From: Alphaproteobacteria bacterium
Lineage (GTDB): Bacteria > Pseudomonadota > Alphaproteobacteria > RF32 > CAG-239
NCBI GenBank assembly: GCA_017470165.1
Contig: JAFUEX010000019.1
Location: 1-44,321, forward strand
Direction of reading: 5' to 3'
DNA length: 44,321 bases
Position 1 is the first letter of the stretch. Each line of letters opens with the position of its first letter. The notes under the pieces are model-generated. The model made no database searches, was not told where the DNA came from, and worked only from the letters and a program-made list of their open reading frames with translations. The position numbers and the translations under genes were made by a program. Shown here piece by piece: positions 33,018 through 42,227 of this stretch.

Positions 33018-34130
33018 TTAAAATTCTTCATAGATATCGCGCAATTTACGCTGTTTGTGGCGCAAGGACTCCTCCTGACGGGCAATTATCTTAAAATAAG
33101 ACAATCCCATCTTGTCGATAATATCTCCCATATAGAAGAGATACCCGAAATCATTGCAAACCTTGGCAAACTCCGGACTTTGGCGATGCTTCAACAAATA
33201 ATCCAACTCCTCAAACGGGATTTCGATTTCTTTGCTTTCACCCCATCCCAATCGCTCAAACATTCCGTATTTTTGTTCATATATAACAAAATACGTTGCA
33301 GCGACCAAACGGTCGATGTCCTGTCCGCTGTATTTCCTGCGATAGTCGCTCTCTTGGAAATACAAATCGACTTGCGGTAAAGCGCCCAAAATCAAAGTAG
33401 CCAGCAGCGGAAATTCCGACACCACTACCACCTTGGCCTTTTCGCTTTCAGTGGTAAATTCCTGACGCGGAAACAGCTTTTCCAGCATACGCTTAGCGCC
33501 GAAAACTGCCTCCACCGGATCACAGTCATCTTTTGGCAGACAACGATGATTGCTGCAAACAGTTACCTTGGTGTCAACCAGCTCTTCTCCGTAGCGGAAT
33601 GAATCCGTTGCCAAGAATACGTGTACTCCAAGGTCATAGTATTGGCGCATCATCTCTGTCCACGCCCTATCATGCGAGCGTCCGACAAAAATAACCGCTT
33701 CTGCCTGAGTGTGCTCAACCGCCCATTGCGGCGTTGTATGCCACCTAAGCACATTGATAGGCTCGCCCAAAACATCCGGCAACCTATCCCAAGTTTCCAT
33801 CATCACACGTCTTGATGGGCGTTCTTCGGGATGAGTGGCAAACCATTCTTCCATCCTTGCGTCAAATGCCTCCATTGCGGTGTAATAACGTTGTTTTTTC
33901 TGTTCTGCCATTTCCTCAGCAGTAACATCAAAATACCCAGGGTTGGCCAATCTGGCCTTTGTATCGCTAATGCGAGACAAAGTGCTATTAAACATTGACA
34001 GCCTCCATATGCACTGTCTCAGCCACCAGGTTTCACTCCTCAACTTACGTTGCTCTTTCTCTTTTCTCCACTCCTTGCCGGTTAATCTTGGAACCACGGC
34101 CACTTCGGTTTTTCTACTTTTCTTAGCCAT
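33018..34130 (-). CDS. Unrecognised protein A of a paralogous pair, 370 aa
   Basis: No known family recognised. The first 45 residues are very basic (MAKKSRKTE, KEKEQRKLRSE), then a helical region (about 45-110), then about 200 residues of alternating strand/helix that align by order and motif with the gene at 34263: SHD at 152-154, VHVFLATDSFRYGEELVD, SEFPLLATLILGALPQVDLYF (239-258, split here). No signal peptide, no membrane helix, so cytoplasmic. The C-terminus is again basic (RHKQRKLRDIYEEF). It has its own promoter (34179-34207), which resembles that of the neighbour. No strong ribosome-binding site. Confidence 0.72.
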   Translation of the reverse strand: MAKKSRKTEVAVVPRLTGKEWRKEKEQRKLRSETWWLRQCIWRLSMFNSTLSRISDTKARLANPGYFDVTAEEMAEQKKQRYYTAMEAFDARMEEWFATHPEERPSRRVMMETWDRLPDVLGEPINVLRWHTTPQWAVEHTQAEAVIFVGRSHDRAWTEMMRQYYDLGVHVFLATDSFRYGEELVDTKVTVCSNHRCLPKDDCDPVEAVFGAKRMLEKLFPRQEFTTESEKAKVVVVSEFPLLATLILGALPQVDLYFQESDYRRKYSGQDIDRLVAATYFVIYEQKYGMFERLGWGESKEIEIPFEELDYLLKHRQSPEFAKVCNDFGYLFYMGDIIDKMGLSYFKIIARQEESLRHKQRKLRDIYEEF

Positions 34131-34178
34131 AATTTTTTGTTTTTTTAATAATACATTAATAAATTTTTTATGCCTCGT

Positions 34179-34207
34179 AATTTACCACAATTATAGACAA
34201 AAAGCAA
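34179..34207 (-). promoter_or_regulatory. Promoter of protein A, duplicated motif
   Basis: On the minus strand TTGCTT (34207-34202), 17-base spacer, TAAATT (34184-34179). The -35 block and about 30 flanking bases (AGACAAAAAGCAACA on the plus strand) are matched upstream of the neighbouring gene at 35149-35160. Confidence 0.6.
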
Positions 34208-34226
34208 CATATTTTTCACAAAAAAA

Positions 34227-34256
34227 ACTCTCGAGTCGTTTTACGACACGAGAGTT
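34227..34256 (-). terminator. Terminator of protein B
   Basis: ACTCTCG and GTCGT arms pair across 34228-34255 with one A-A mismatch and a 3-base loop. On the minus strand it is followed by eight T. It separates the two paralogues into different transcripts. Confidence 0.85.
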
Positions 34257-34262
34257 TAAAAG

Positions 34263-35072
34263 TTATTTCGTTAAAACGATTCCCATTTGCACTCGCCGTT
34301 CACGAACCCTTGGTTCAATGAACAGCCTAGCATAGCCCAACGCTTCCAAAGTATACGGATGCACACACCCACAATGCTTGGATATGATTTCATCCGCTCC
34401 AAGCAGACTAGGCCTGTCCAGCAGCAATGTTCCCAAATTCAGACCTCTGTTGCATTTATTAAGCAGCATTGAACTTAGCAATGCTGACACTGTCAGATCA
34501 ATTCTCAGCTCGTTGCTGGGCGAAAACTTGTGCTTAGCGAAATATAATTCGCACTGTGGGCACTCATCCGCCAAGATTTGCGCCGCCAAGACCGGAAAAT
34601 CGGCAAATACCGCTATATTCGGCTTACCTTGCCAACCAGCCTTCTTGGTATATCGCAGATTAAGCAACTCTTTCGCCGCTTCAACCAAATCCAGCGGACG
34701 GTACGATTCCACTACCAAGGTTGCCACCAGCCTTTTATAAACCGCATCTGCCAGTATCTCATCGTCATAATCCTGCTGAGTAACAAAAACCATTGGCACA
34801 TCCGGCAAAGTTTCAGCAGTCTTCGCCAACAATTTGGCATCGTGGCTCACCACCAGCACCAAATCAGGTGTAGACTTACATAAACTCTTTGTTTTCAACT
34901 CGCTTTCATCCACCATACTCGGATAGTATGATTGATTTTTTTTGTAGTTGTAATCCATACCGCTGGCATCGGCCAACCATTTAGCCGCTTTTCTTACGAA
35001 AGGCATTGTTCTTTGCTTTTCAACTTGTACTTTCTTACCGGTCATACCGTTTATTCTAACTTCTTTTGCCAT
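34263..35072 (-). CDS. Unrecognised protein B of a paralogous pair, 269 aa
   Basis: No known family recognised. Begins with a basic stretch (MAKEVRINGMTGKKVQVEKQR), then a domain with alternating strands and helices. Shared order with protein A: SHD (76-78; protein A 152-154), VPMVFVTQQDYDDEILAD (protein A VHVFLATDSFRYGEELVD), DLVEAAKELL, ADFPVLAAQIL (157-167), PQCELYF (172-178). Spacing SHD to FP is 83 residues here and 88 in A; FP to PQ is 13 and 12. It lacks A's helical N-terminal 70 residues. Cytoplasmic by composition. Own promoter and terminator. Duplication followed by divergence is the simplest reading. Confidence 0.72.
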   Translation of the reverse strand: MAKEVRINGMTGKKVQVEKQRTMPFVRKAAKWLADASGMDYNYKKNQSYYPSMVDESELKTKSLCKSTPDLVLVVSHDAKLLAKTAETLPDVPMVFVTQQDYDDEILADAVYKRLVATLVVESYRPLDLVEAAKELLNLRYTKKAGWQGKPNIAVFADFPVLAAQILADECPQCELYFAKHKFSPSNELRIDLTVSALLSSMLLNKCNRGLNLGTLLLDRPSLLGADEIISKHCGCVHPYTLEALGYARLFIEPRVRERRVQMGIVLTK

Positions 35073-35129
35073 ATTTCTTTATTTTTTTAGTTTATAATAA
35101 TTTAATCAATCTTATGTTTTACATCACCG

Positions 35130-35158
35130 ATTATATCCTCTTTTTAGACAAAAAGCAA
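35130..35158 (-). promoter_or_regulatory. Promoter of protein B, duplicated motif
   Basis: On the minus strand TTGCTT (35158-35153), 17-base spacer, TATAAT (35135-35130). Upstream flank matches that of protein A almost base for base through the -35. Confidence 0.7.
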
Positions 35159-35254
35159 CACATTTTTATCACAAAAAATTCCTCTCCGCTCTCCGACTGC
35201 ATCTCAAGCGGATTATATTGAGAAAAATTTTCCTTCAATTTAAAAAGATAGGGC

Positions 35255-36382
35255 TTATTTCAGCTTGTCCGGATTCAATCCTTGCAATTCTTTGAGACTG
35301 AATATTCCGTCTTTGCGCACCAACACATCATCAAACCATATCTCACCGCCGCCATGCGCTTTGTCTTGAATCAATACCAAGTCCCAATGTATCGCCGAGC
35401 GATTGCCGTTAAATGTCTCATCGTTATAAGAATTACCAATAGCCATATGCATTGAGCAGGCAATTTTTTCATCAAACAAGATATCCATCATTTCTTTGCG
35501 AATATACGGATTGACCCCGATGGCAAACTCGCCCATATATTTGGCCCCATCATCTACACTGAGCTGACGCTGCAATTTGTCATTATTGGCGCGCGAGGTT
35601 GCCTTAACAATCCGTCCGTCCTTAAACTCCAAACTCACATTCGAATAAAACACCCCGTCATACAATGTATCGGTATTAAACTGAATCCGTCCGTTAATAG
35701 AATCTTTTACCGGAGCAGTATAAACCTCGCCGTCCGGAATATTCATCTTGCCATCGCACACCACCGCTTTAAGCCCCTTGATAGAAAAGCTCAGGTCGGT
35801 ATCTTTGCCCAAAATACGCACTTTGTCAGTCTTATCCATCAGTTTTTTCAAAGGCTGCATTGCCTTGCCCATTTTCTTATAATCCACCAAGCAGCAATCG
35901 AAATAAAAATCTTCTAATGCTGCACATGGCATCTTGGCTGTGGCCGCCATAGTATTATTGGGCCAACGCATTACACACCAGCGGGTTTTGGCAATTCTGC
36001 GGTCAAAATGCACTTGGTTATAAAACACATCGCGATAAACGTTCATCTTGCTTTGCGGCACATCCGCCAAAGCAAACAAATCATCATACCCCCTCAGCCC
36101 GATATAGCAATCCATATCATCCATCAAAGCGGCGTGCCATTTGGCATATTGTTCTATTTGCTCTTGCTTAGAGTTAGCAATCAGGTTTTTAACAAACTCG
36201 TTGTCATTATAAAAATAAAACGGGGTCGCGCCGATTTTTGCCGCAACTCGCACCAACTCTTTCAGCATATCTTTGGTCGAACTGCCAAAGGCCTCAATAT
36301 AAATTTTTTCTTTATATTTCAACTCCAGCGAATTTTTCAAAATATTTTCCGCCAGTTGGGTAATTCTTGCATCAATTTTCAT
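35255..36382 (-). CDS. M29 family aminopeptidase
   Basis: A 375-residue M29 (AmpS/thermophilic-type) metallo-aminopeptidase, acting in the cytoplasm on peptides. The metal ligands expected for the family are visible: Glu219 in NIPDGEVYTAP, Glu285 in KYMGEFAIGVNP, His312 in CSMHMAIGNSY, His332 and Asp334 in SAIHWDLVL. The N-terminal dimer domain comes first (1-180). It begins 2 bases after the stop of the M17 gene, so the two are one operon and probably share in peptide breakdown. Confidence 0.88.
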   Translation of the reverse strand: MKIDARITQLAENILKNSLELKYKEKIYIEAFGSSTKDMLKELVRVAAKIGATPFYFYNDNEFVKNLIANSKQEQIEQYAKWHAALMDDMDCYIGLRGYDDLFALADVPQSKMNVYRDVFYNQVHFDRRIAKTRWCVMRWPNNTMAATAKMPCAALEDFYFDCCLVDYKKMGKAMQPLKKLMDKTDKVRILGKDTDLSFSIKGLKAVVCDGKMNIPDGEVYTAPVKDSINGRIQFNTDTLYDGVFYSNVSLEFKDGRIVKATSRANNDKLQRQLSVDDGAKYMGEFAIGVNPYIRKEMMDILFDEKIACSMHMAIGNSYNDETFNGNRSAIHWDLVLIQDKAHGGGEIWFDDVLVRKDGIFSLKELQGLNPDKLK

Positions 36383-36384
36383 CT

Positions 36385-37773
36385 TTATAAATTCCTTATC
36401 AATTCGTTTAACAATTTGACCCCGAATCCGGCCGCCAATCCCTTGCCGTCCATCCGCATATTGCTCATATCAATATGCGCCCACACAGCTCCTTTTTCGA
36501 TAAAGCCTTCCAAAAAAGCCGCCGAAGTAATCGAAGCCTTGGCCTCCGGCGCCACATTGCGCACATCTGCCAGTGTCGATTTTAAAGCCGCCGCATATTT
36601 TTCATTAAGCGGCATCCGCCACAATTCCTCGCCGCAAGCCTTTCCCGCAGCAATCAACTCGGCCGCCCATTTATCATCATTGGCAAACAAACCGCCGTAA
36701 ACTTTGCCCAACACCCCGTTCAACGATCCGAGAGTGGTAACATCCACCAGCTTTTTCACTGTATAATTTCTCTGCATATAACTCAAAGCATCCGCCACAA
36801 TCAGCCGCCCCTCCGCATCGGTATTATTAACTTCCACCGTCTTGCCGCTATAAGAGGCATAAACATCGCCAACCTTGCAGGCTCTGCCGTCGGGCATATT
36901 TTCCACCAGCGCCACAATCGCCAGAAGGTTCTTTTTGCAACGCTGCAAGGCTGCCGTTTTCATCACCGCCACCACCGCCGCTGCGCCGCTCATATCTTGC
37001 TTCATCTCCAGCATTCCCTGTGTGGTTTTCAAACTCAACCCGCCGGCATCAAAACAAACTCCTTTGCCTACCAAACCGAGGTCATATTCTTTTGTTTTGC
37101 GGTTTCCTTTCCACGAAACTATCACCATTTTCGGAGCATTAACCGAGCCTTTGCCCACCGCCTCAATCAGCCCCAAACCTTTGAGACTTAAGTTGTCTTT
37201 ATCCAATATCTCCACATCCAAGCCTAAATATTCCAACCGTTTGATATCGCGGGAAAAAATCTCCGGTGTCAGACAATTGGCCGGCTCGTTGCACAAATCT
37301 CTAGCATAGCGAATACCGGTATAAAGCGCAACATAATCTTTATATGCTTCCGCCGCCTTTTTCTCATTTTTCACCTTAACCACCAACTGCTCGAGTGCCG
37401 GAAACTCCTCCGGCTTTTTGGTGGTTTTGTATTTGTCAAAGCTGTAAGACCCCTGCAATATGCCATATGTCACTGTCAAAGCCGCCTCATCATCACGAGC
37501 GCTCAACATCGCCCTTTCTGTTTTCTCGAGCTTGGCATACAGTTCTTTGCCGGCCTCTTGCATATCCGCGTTGTCAGGCTTTTCGCCCACACTATACACA
37601 ATCACCCGCTCGTCCTTATCCCACAGCTCTACCACCTTGCCTTTGGCAAAATCAAACCCCTGATACTCAGCCTGCTTGCGATAAGCGGCGGGAATTTTAT
37701 CCCCCTTTTGCCACACCACGACCTTGGTTTTAATTTTGTCATCGCCCTTAGCTGTCAAAACAACTTCCAGCAT
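36385..37773 (-). CDS. pepA: M17 leucyl aminopeptidase
   Basis: A 462-residue M17 (cytosol) aminopeptidase. The signature NTDAEGRL is at 317-324; Lys237 and Asp242 lie in VGKGVCFDAGGLSLK, Asp260 in EMKQDMSGAAAV, with Asp319 and Glu321 completing the two-metal site and Arg323 for bicarbonate. The N-terminal domain (1-150) is divergent from PepA and lacks the E. coli DNA-binding features, so PepA is used only in the broad sense. First gene of the M17-M29 operon, 114 bases from the divergent Sua5 gene. Confidence 0.9.
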   Translation of the reverse strand: MLEVVLTAKGDDKIKTKVVVWQKGDKIPAAYRKQAEYQGFDFAKGKVVELWDKDERVIVYSVGEKPDNADMQEAGKELYAKLEKTERAMLSARDDEAALTVTYGILQGSYSFDKYKTTKKPEEFPALEQLVVKVKNEKKAAEAYKDYVALYTGIRYARDLCNEPANCLTPEIFSRDIKRLEYLGLDVEILDKDNLSLKGLGLIEAVGKGSVNAPKMVIVSWKGNRKTKEYDLGLVGKGVCFDAGGLSLKTTQGMLEMKQDMSGAAAVVAVMKTAALQRCKKNLLAIVALVENMPDGRACKVGDVYASYSGKTVEVNNTDAEGRLIVADALSYMQRNYTVKKLVDVTTLGSLNGVLGKVYGGLFANDDKWAAELIAAGKACGEELWRMPLNEKYAAALKSTLADVRNVAPEAKASITSAAFLEGFIEKGAVWAHIDMSNMRMDGKGLAAGFGVKLLNELIRNL

Positions 37774-37887
37774 TGCCCCGATTCCTTTTTTTGAATTAAC
37801 CCTGCTCTGCAGTATAAAGGCAAATCGTTAAAATAAAACAAACATTATTTGACAAATTAACCATACCGGTGCTATGTTGAGGGTATT

Positions 37888-38838
37888 ATGACCGAAATAC
37901 GCGCTTTTAATGATGAAACTTTGGCTTTGGCCGCCACCACTATCCGCTCCGGCGGGTTGGTCGCTTTTCCCACCGAAACAGTTTACGGTTTGGGTGCCGA
38001 TTCTTTTAATGCTAAAGCTGTGACGCAAATTTTTGCCGCTAAAGGCCGTCCGAGTTTCAACCCGCTGATTTCCCATATTTCGTCATTTGAGATGCTGGAA
38101 GATTTGGCCGTTCCCGACAGTCGGGCTCAAGCCTTGGCAAAAAAATTTTGGCCGGGACCGCTCACACTTATTTTGCCGCGCCGACAATCTCATTCCGCTT
38201 TGGATTTGGTCTGTGCCGGCCTGCCCAATATCTCGGTTCGAATGCCCTCGCACCCGATTGCCTTGGCGTTGATAACCGCAGCCGCCACGCCGATTGCCGC
38301 ACCCTCAGCCAACCGCTCGCAAACCATCTCTCCCACCTGTGCACAACACGTTGCCGATTCGCTTTTCGGGCAAGTTGACCTCATCTTAGACGGTGGTGCT
38401 TGCAAAATTGGTGTTGAATCCACCATTGTCAACCTCACCACCAAAGACACCGTCATTTTACGCGCCGGCGGGCTGTCCAAAGAAGCACTGGAAGAATTTT
38501 TGGGTGAAAAGGTTTTGCTTTCTCAAGGCAATCCAAATCTGCCAACCTCTCCGGGGCAAATGCTCAAACACTATGCGCCGCGTCTTCCTACCCGCATCAA
38601 TGTCACTCCCTCAATGTTGGCCGAGGATGAATTTTATATCGGCTTTGGTGTAATGGATGGCAATCTTAACTTAAGTCCGTCGGGCGATACTACCGAAGCT
38701 GCGGCAAATCTCTTTTCTTTTATGCATCAGGCCGAAACGCAAACTCTTCACCCCAAGATTGCCATTGCCCCTATTCCCGATTATGGGCTCGGATTAGCCA
38801 TTAACGACCGCATCAAACGCGCCTCCTATCAAGGCTAG
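37888..38838 (+). CDS. Threonylcarbamoyl-AMP synthase (TsaC/Sua5)
   Basis: Sua5-type (316 residues): the N-terminal YrdC domain (1-205) makes threonylcarbamoyl-AMP from Thr, bicarbonate and ATP for the t6A modification of tRNA; the smaller Sua5 C-domain follows. Signatures: GGLVAFPTETVYGLGADS, KGRPSFNPLISHI, WPGPLTLIL, ISVRMPSHPIA, PIAAPSANRS, and the linker SPGQMLKHYAPRLPT between domains. The two-domain Sua5 form is distinct from the shorter TsaC. Single gene, with tsaBDE not nearby. Confidence 0.93.
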   Translation: MTEIRAFNDETLALAATTIRSGGLVAFPTETVYGLGADSFNAKAVTQIFAAKGRPSFNPLISHISSFEMLEDLAVPDSRAQALAKKFWPGPLTLILPRRQSHSALDLVCAGLPNISVRMPSHPIALALITAAATPIAAPSANRSQTISPTCAQHVADSLFGQVDLILDGGACKIGVESTIVNLTTKDTVILRAGGLSKEALEEFLGEKVLLSQGNPNLPTSPGQMLKHYAPRLPTRINVTPSMLAEDEFYIGFGVMDGNLNLSPSGDTTEAAANLFSFMHQAETQTLHPKIAIAPIPDYGLGLAINDRIKRASYQG

Positions 38839-38918
38839 CCATACCGCACCTGCAATTTTGCTTGCTTTTTGTCACATTTTCAGCTAATATCTTGTCATAA
38901 AAAAATTATTCTCAAATT

Positions 38919-39743
38919 ATGCAAAAAACAATAAATGTGGCAATCTGCTACGATTTTGACGGCACCCTTTGCATCGGCAATATGCAAGAATACGGTTTTA
39001 TGAAGCAACTTAAAATGGCGCCTGCTGAATTTTGGAACAAATGCGACACCCTCGCTCACCAAAATTCCGCCGACCCCAATCTGTCTTATATGAAATGTAT
39101 GTTAGATGAGGCCAAAGCGCGCAATTTGGTTTTCCGCAAACAAGATTTTGCCGACTGCGGACGCGATATCAAGCTGTTTGCCGGTGTTGCCGCTTGGTTT
39201 GACCGCATCAACGCTTATGCACTGAAAAAAGGCGTGGTTATCTCGCACTATCTGATTTCCTCCGGTTTGGAAGAAATTATCGCCGGAACTCCGATATATG
39301 CCAAATTCCACAAAGTTTTTGCCGGATGTTTTATGTACAACGGCTATGGTGAGGCAATTTGGCCGGCGCGCACGGTAAACTATACCGAAAAAACGCAGTA
39401 TATCTTCCGCATCAACAAAGGTATGCTCGACATAAGTGATGATGTCAATGCCGCAATGTCGGTTGATGAAAGGCCGATACCTTTTGCCAATATGATATAT
39501 TTCGGCGACGGTCATACTGATGTACCTTGTATGTCAATGCTCAAACATTTGGGCGGCCATTGCATTGCTGTTTATAACCCGCGCCAAACCACCGCGCAAA
39601 AACAAGCCTTGCAACTAAAAATCGACGGTCGCGTTGACCTTGTAGCTCCGGCTAATTATTCGGCCGGTTCATCAATTGACCGCTATGTAAAAAGGGTTAT
39701 CAACAAAATCTGTGCTGATTATGCCTTAAAAGAGTGTTGTTAA
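38919..39743 (+). CDS. HAD superfamily phosphatase
   Basis: A 274-residue HAD hydrolase. Motif I is YDFDGTL with Asp12 and Asp14, motif II SSG at 114-116, a conserved Lys at about 158, and motif III FGDGHTDVPCM with Asp197 and Asp201. The large helical cap between motif I and II (20-90) is of the C1 type. The substrate is unknown; close relatives are annotated as haloacid dehalogenase-like hydrolases. It follows the Sua5 gene by 80 bases and ends at a strong terminator. Confidence 0.86.
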   Translation: MQKTINVAICYDFDGTLCIGNMQEYGFMKQLKMAPAEFWNKCDTLAHQNSADPNLSYMKCMLDEAKARNLVFRKQDFADCGRDIKLFAGVAAWFDRINAYALKKGVVISHYLISSGLEEIIAGTPIYAKFHKVFAGCFMYNGYGEAIWPARTVNYTEKTQYIFRINKGMLDISDDVNAAMSVDERPIPFANMIYFGDGHTDVPCMSMLKHLGGHCIAVYNPRQTTAQKQALQLKIDGRVDLVAPANYSAGSSIDRYVKRVINKICADYALKECC

Positions 39744-39750
39744 ACACTTC

Positions 39751-39787
39751 AACTCCCTCAAAAAGCCTTAAGCCTTTTGAGGGAGTT
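39751..39787. terminator. Bidirectional terminator between the HAD gene and pheT
   Basis: AACTCCCTCAAAA (39751-39763) pairs with TTTTGAGGGAGTT (39775-39787) with a GGC/GCC extension inside. Confidence 0.85.
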
Positions 39788-39824
39788 TTACTAAAATAAG
39801 CCCGACTTCTGACTAAAGTTTTTT

Positions 39825-42215
39825 CTAGAAAGAACGCAGCACCGCTCCGCATTTTTGTTTCTCGGCCTGCTCAACTTTCGCCATCAGGGTTTCGATATCC
39901 TTGTCACTGAATGATGCTTCCCAAGGCTGAAAAGTTATGCTCAAAGCAATCGACTTCTTGCCGGCCTCCATATTTTCACCCTCGTAAACATCAAAAATTC
40001 GCACCTCGCTGATGTAGCGTTTGTCTGCATTGCGTGCCGCGGCCAACAAATCATCGGCCTTAACAGCGGCATCCACCACAAACGCCATATCCTTTTCCAC
40101 CGGCTGAAATGCCGACAATTCCAGTTTCTTTTTCGCTTTGTCTTGAGTATTGCGCGGCTGAGGAATATTATCCAGCATCACTTCAAACGCCATTACCCGT
40201 TGCTTAATGCCGAGCTTTTTCAACACCAAAGGATGCAGCTCGCCGAAATATGCTATAACATTGGCGCCCAAACGCAACGCTCCCGACCGACCGGAATGAT
40301 AATAAGTCGGCGCATCCAAGCTGATACGCGCCGAATCAAACGGCCCGTTAGCAGCCGCAATCGCCGCCAAAGCATCGGCCTTAGCATCAAACACATCAAA
40401 AGCGCGATCCTCTTTCAACCAGTGTTTTTTGCCTGTGTGACCGCAACGCACACCGGCCGCCACCATTCTCTGCTCTCCCGGCCGGCAACCGAAAAATTCC
40501 GGTCCGCATTCAAACAAGCTGACATTGGCACACCCGCGAGCAATATTGCCCTTAACCCCCAACAAAAGATTAACCAGCAGCGAGGGGCGCATCTCTCCCA
40601 GCTCTTCGGTAATCGGGTTGCAAATCTCCACCGGCTTGTCTGTCCGGCGAAAATATTTGGCCAGCCTGCCATCGGTAAAACTCCAAGTCACCGTCTCCAA
40701 CAATCCGCGCACAGCCAATTCATGCTTCACCGTCACAATCCGGCGTTGCTGATAAGTCAAAGTCTGCCGCGGAAAATACTCTTTATCCATTGAGGCTGCC
40801 GGAATATTATCCAGCCCAATCATCCGCACCACTTCTTCAATCAAATCGTGCTCGCCTTCAATATCTCCGCGCCATGTCGGTGATACCGCCCAAATCTTAT
40901 CCCCTTCGATTTCAACCTTAAATCCCAGTCGCTCCAAGATATCAACAATCTGAGCCGGTGCCACCTCAATACCGATAAAATCTTTTAACCTTTGCGGCCG
41001 AATAAATGTACGCGCCGGCTGAAAATTCTCCTCTCCGGCAATCTCCAACTGTGAAGCCTCGCCGCCGCAAATATCCAAAATCATCCGCGTGGCATACTCC
41101 ACCCCCGTAATGTTCGAATTCGGGTCAACCCAGCGCTCATAACGATAGCGTGAATCCGAATCAATTTGGAACTTGCGCCCCGTACGGGCAACGCACACCG
41201 GATTAAACAGCGCGCTTTCCAAAAACACATTAACCGTTTCCGCGGCGCAACCTTTGCCAAGTCCGCCCATAATACCGGCCAAACATTGCACCCCTTCATC
41301 ATCGCAAACACCCAAAGACTGCTCATCAAGATTATAAACTTTTTCTTCCAGCGATTCAAACCCTTCGCCGTCTTTCGCCATCCGCACACAGATGTTGCCT
41401 TTCAGCTTGTCGGCATCAAACACGTGCAACGGCCGCGCCATATCATAATTGATATAATTGGTAATATCTACCAGCGGTGATATGGAGCGCAACCCGATAG
41501 CTTCCAAACGTTTTTTCATCCACTCCGGTGTTTTTGCTCGATTATTCACCCCTTTGATATAGCGACCGACATAAGTCGGGCAAGCCTCTTTATCGGCAAT
41601 ACTAACCTTTATCGGCGAGGCGAATGTCGCACTAACCGGCTTAATTTCCAATGGCTTAAGTCTGCCCAAACCGGCCGCGGCCAAATCACGTGCTACCCCG
41701 CGCACTCCCAAACATTCGGCCCGATTGGGGGTGATATTAATATCAAACACCGGATCAGCCTGATACACCTCCGCCAAACTTAAACCAATCGGCGAAGCAC
41801 TTGGCAGTTCAATAATTCCGTCATGGTCCGACCCGACCCCGATTTCATCCTCGGCGCACATCATCCCGAAGCTCTCAACTCCGCGCACCTTGCCCACCTT
41901 AATTTTTTCGCCAAACAGAGGTATATAAGCCCCAACGTGCGCCAAAATTCCCATCATTCCGACTTTCACATTCGGCGCTCCGCATACAATCTGCAAAATA
42001 TCTTTTCCGTCATTGACCTTCAAAATATGCAAATGATCCGAGTCCGGATGCGCACTTACTTCTTCGATTCGCGCCGTGCAAAAACCTTCCATATTCGCCA
42101 GCGGATTAATCACTTCTTCAACTTCCAAACCTATTTTGGTCAAAGTCTCGGCAATCTCATCCACCGAGGCGTTGGTATCCAAATGTTCTTTTAACCATGA
42201 CAATGTAAATTTCAT
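39825..42215 (-). CDS. pheT: Phenylalanyl-tRNA synthetase beta subunit
   Basis: PheT (796 residues) forms the alpha2-beta2 enzyme with PheS. All domains are seen in order: EMAP/tRNA-binding domain (about 40-150, ICTARI and HILKVNDG), the B3/B4 editing domain (about 210-400, SPLVDITNYINYDMARPLHVFD), B5 (about 400-475), the catalytic-like core (EEVVRMIGLDNIPA to about 690), and the FDX-ACB domain at the C-terminus (SAFQPVEKDMAFVVDAA, KKSIALSITFQPWEASFSDKDI). A GGAGAGGAT site lies before the ATG. It is 12 bases after pheS and ends the operon. Confidence 0.97.
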   Translation of the reverse strand: MKFTLSWLKEHLDTNASVDEIAETLTKIGLEVEEVINPLANMEGFCTARIEEVSAHPDSDHLHILKVNDGKDILQIVCGAPNVKVGMMGILAHVGAYIPLFGEKIKVGKVRGVESFGMMCAEDEIGVGSDHDGIIELPSASPIGLSLAEVYQADPVFDINITPNRAECLGVRGVARDLAAAGLGRLKPLEIKPVSATFASPIKVSIADKEACPTYVGRYIKGVNNRAKTPEWMKKRLEAIGLRSISPLVDITNYINYDMARPLHVFDADKLKGNICVRMAKDGEGFESLEEKVYNLDEQSLGVCDDEGVQCLAGIMGGLGKGCAAETVNVFLESALFNPVCVARTGRKFQIDSDSRYRYERWVDPNSNITGVEYATRMILDICGGEASQLEIAGEENFQPARTFIRPQRLKDFIGIEVAPAQIVDILERLGFKVEIEGDKIWAVSPTWRGDIEGEHDLIEEVVRMIGLDNIPAASMDKEYFPRQTLTYQQRRIVTVKHELAVRGLLETVTWSFTDGRLAKYFRRTDKPVEICNPITEELGEMRPSLLVNLLLGVKGNIARGCANVSLFECGPEFFGCRPGEQRMVAAGVRCGHTGKKHWLKEDRAFDVFDAKADALAAIAAANGPFDSARISLDAPTYYHSGRSGALRLGANVIAYFGELHPLVLKKLGIKQRVMAFEVMLDNIPQPRNTQDKAKKKLELSAFQPVEKDMAFVVDAAVKADDLLAAARNADKRYISEVRIFDVYEGENMEAGKKSIALSITFQPWEASFSDKDIETLMAKVEQAEKQKCGAVLRSF

Positions 42216-42227
42216 CTTATCCTCTCC

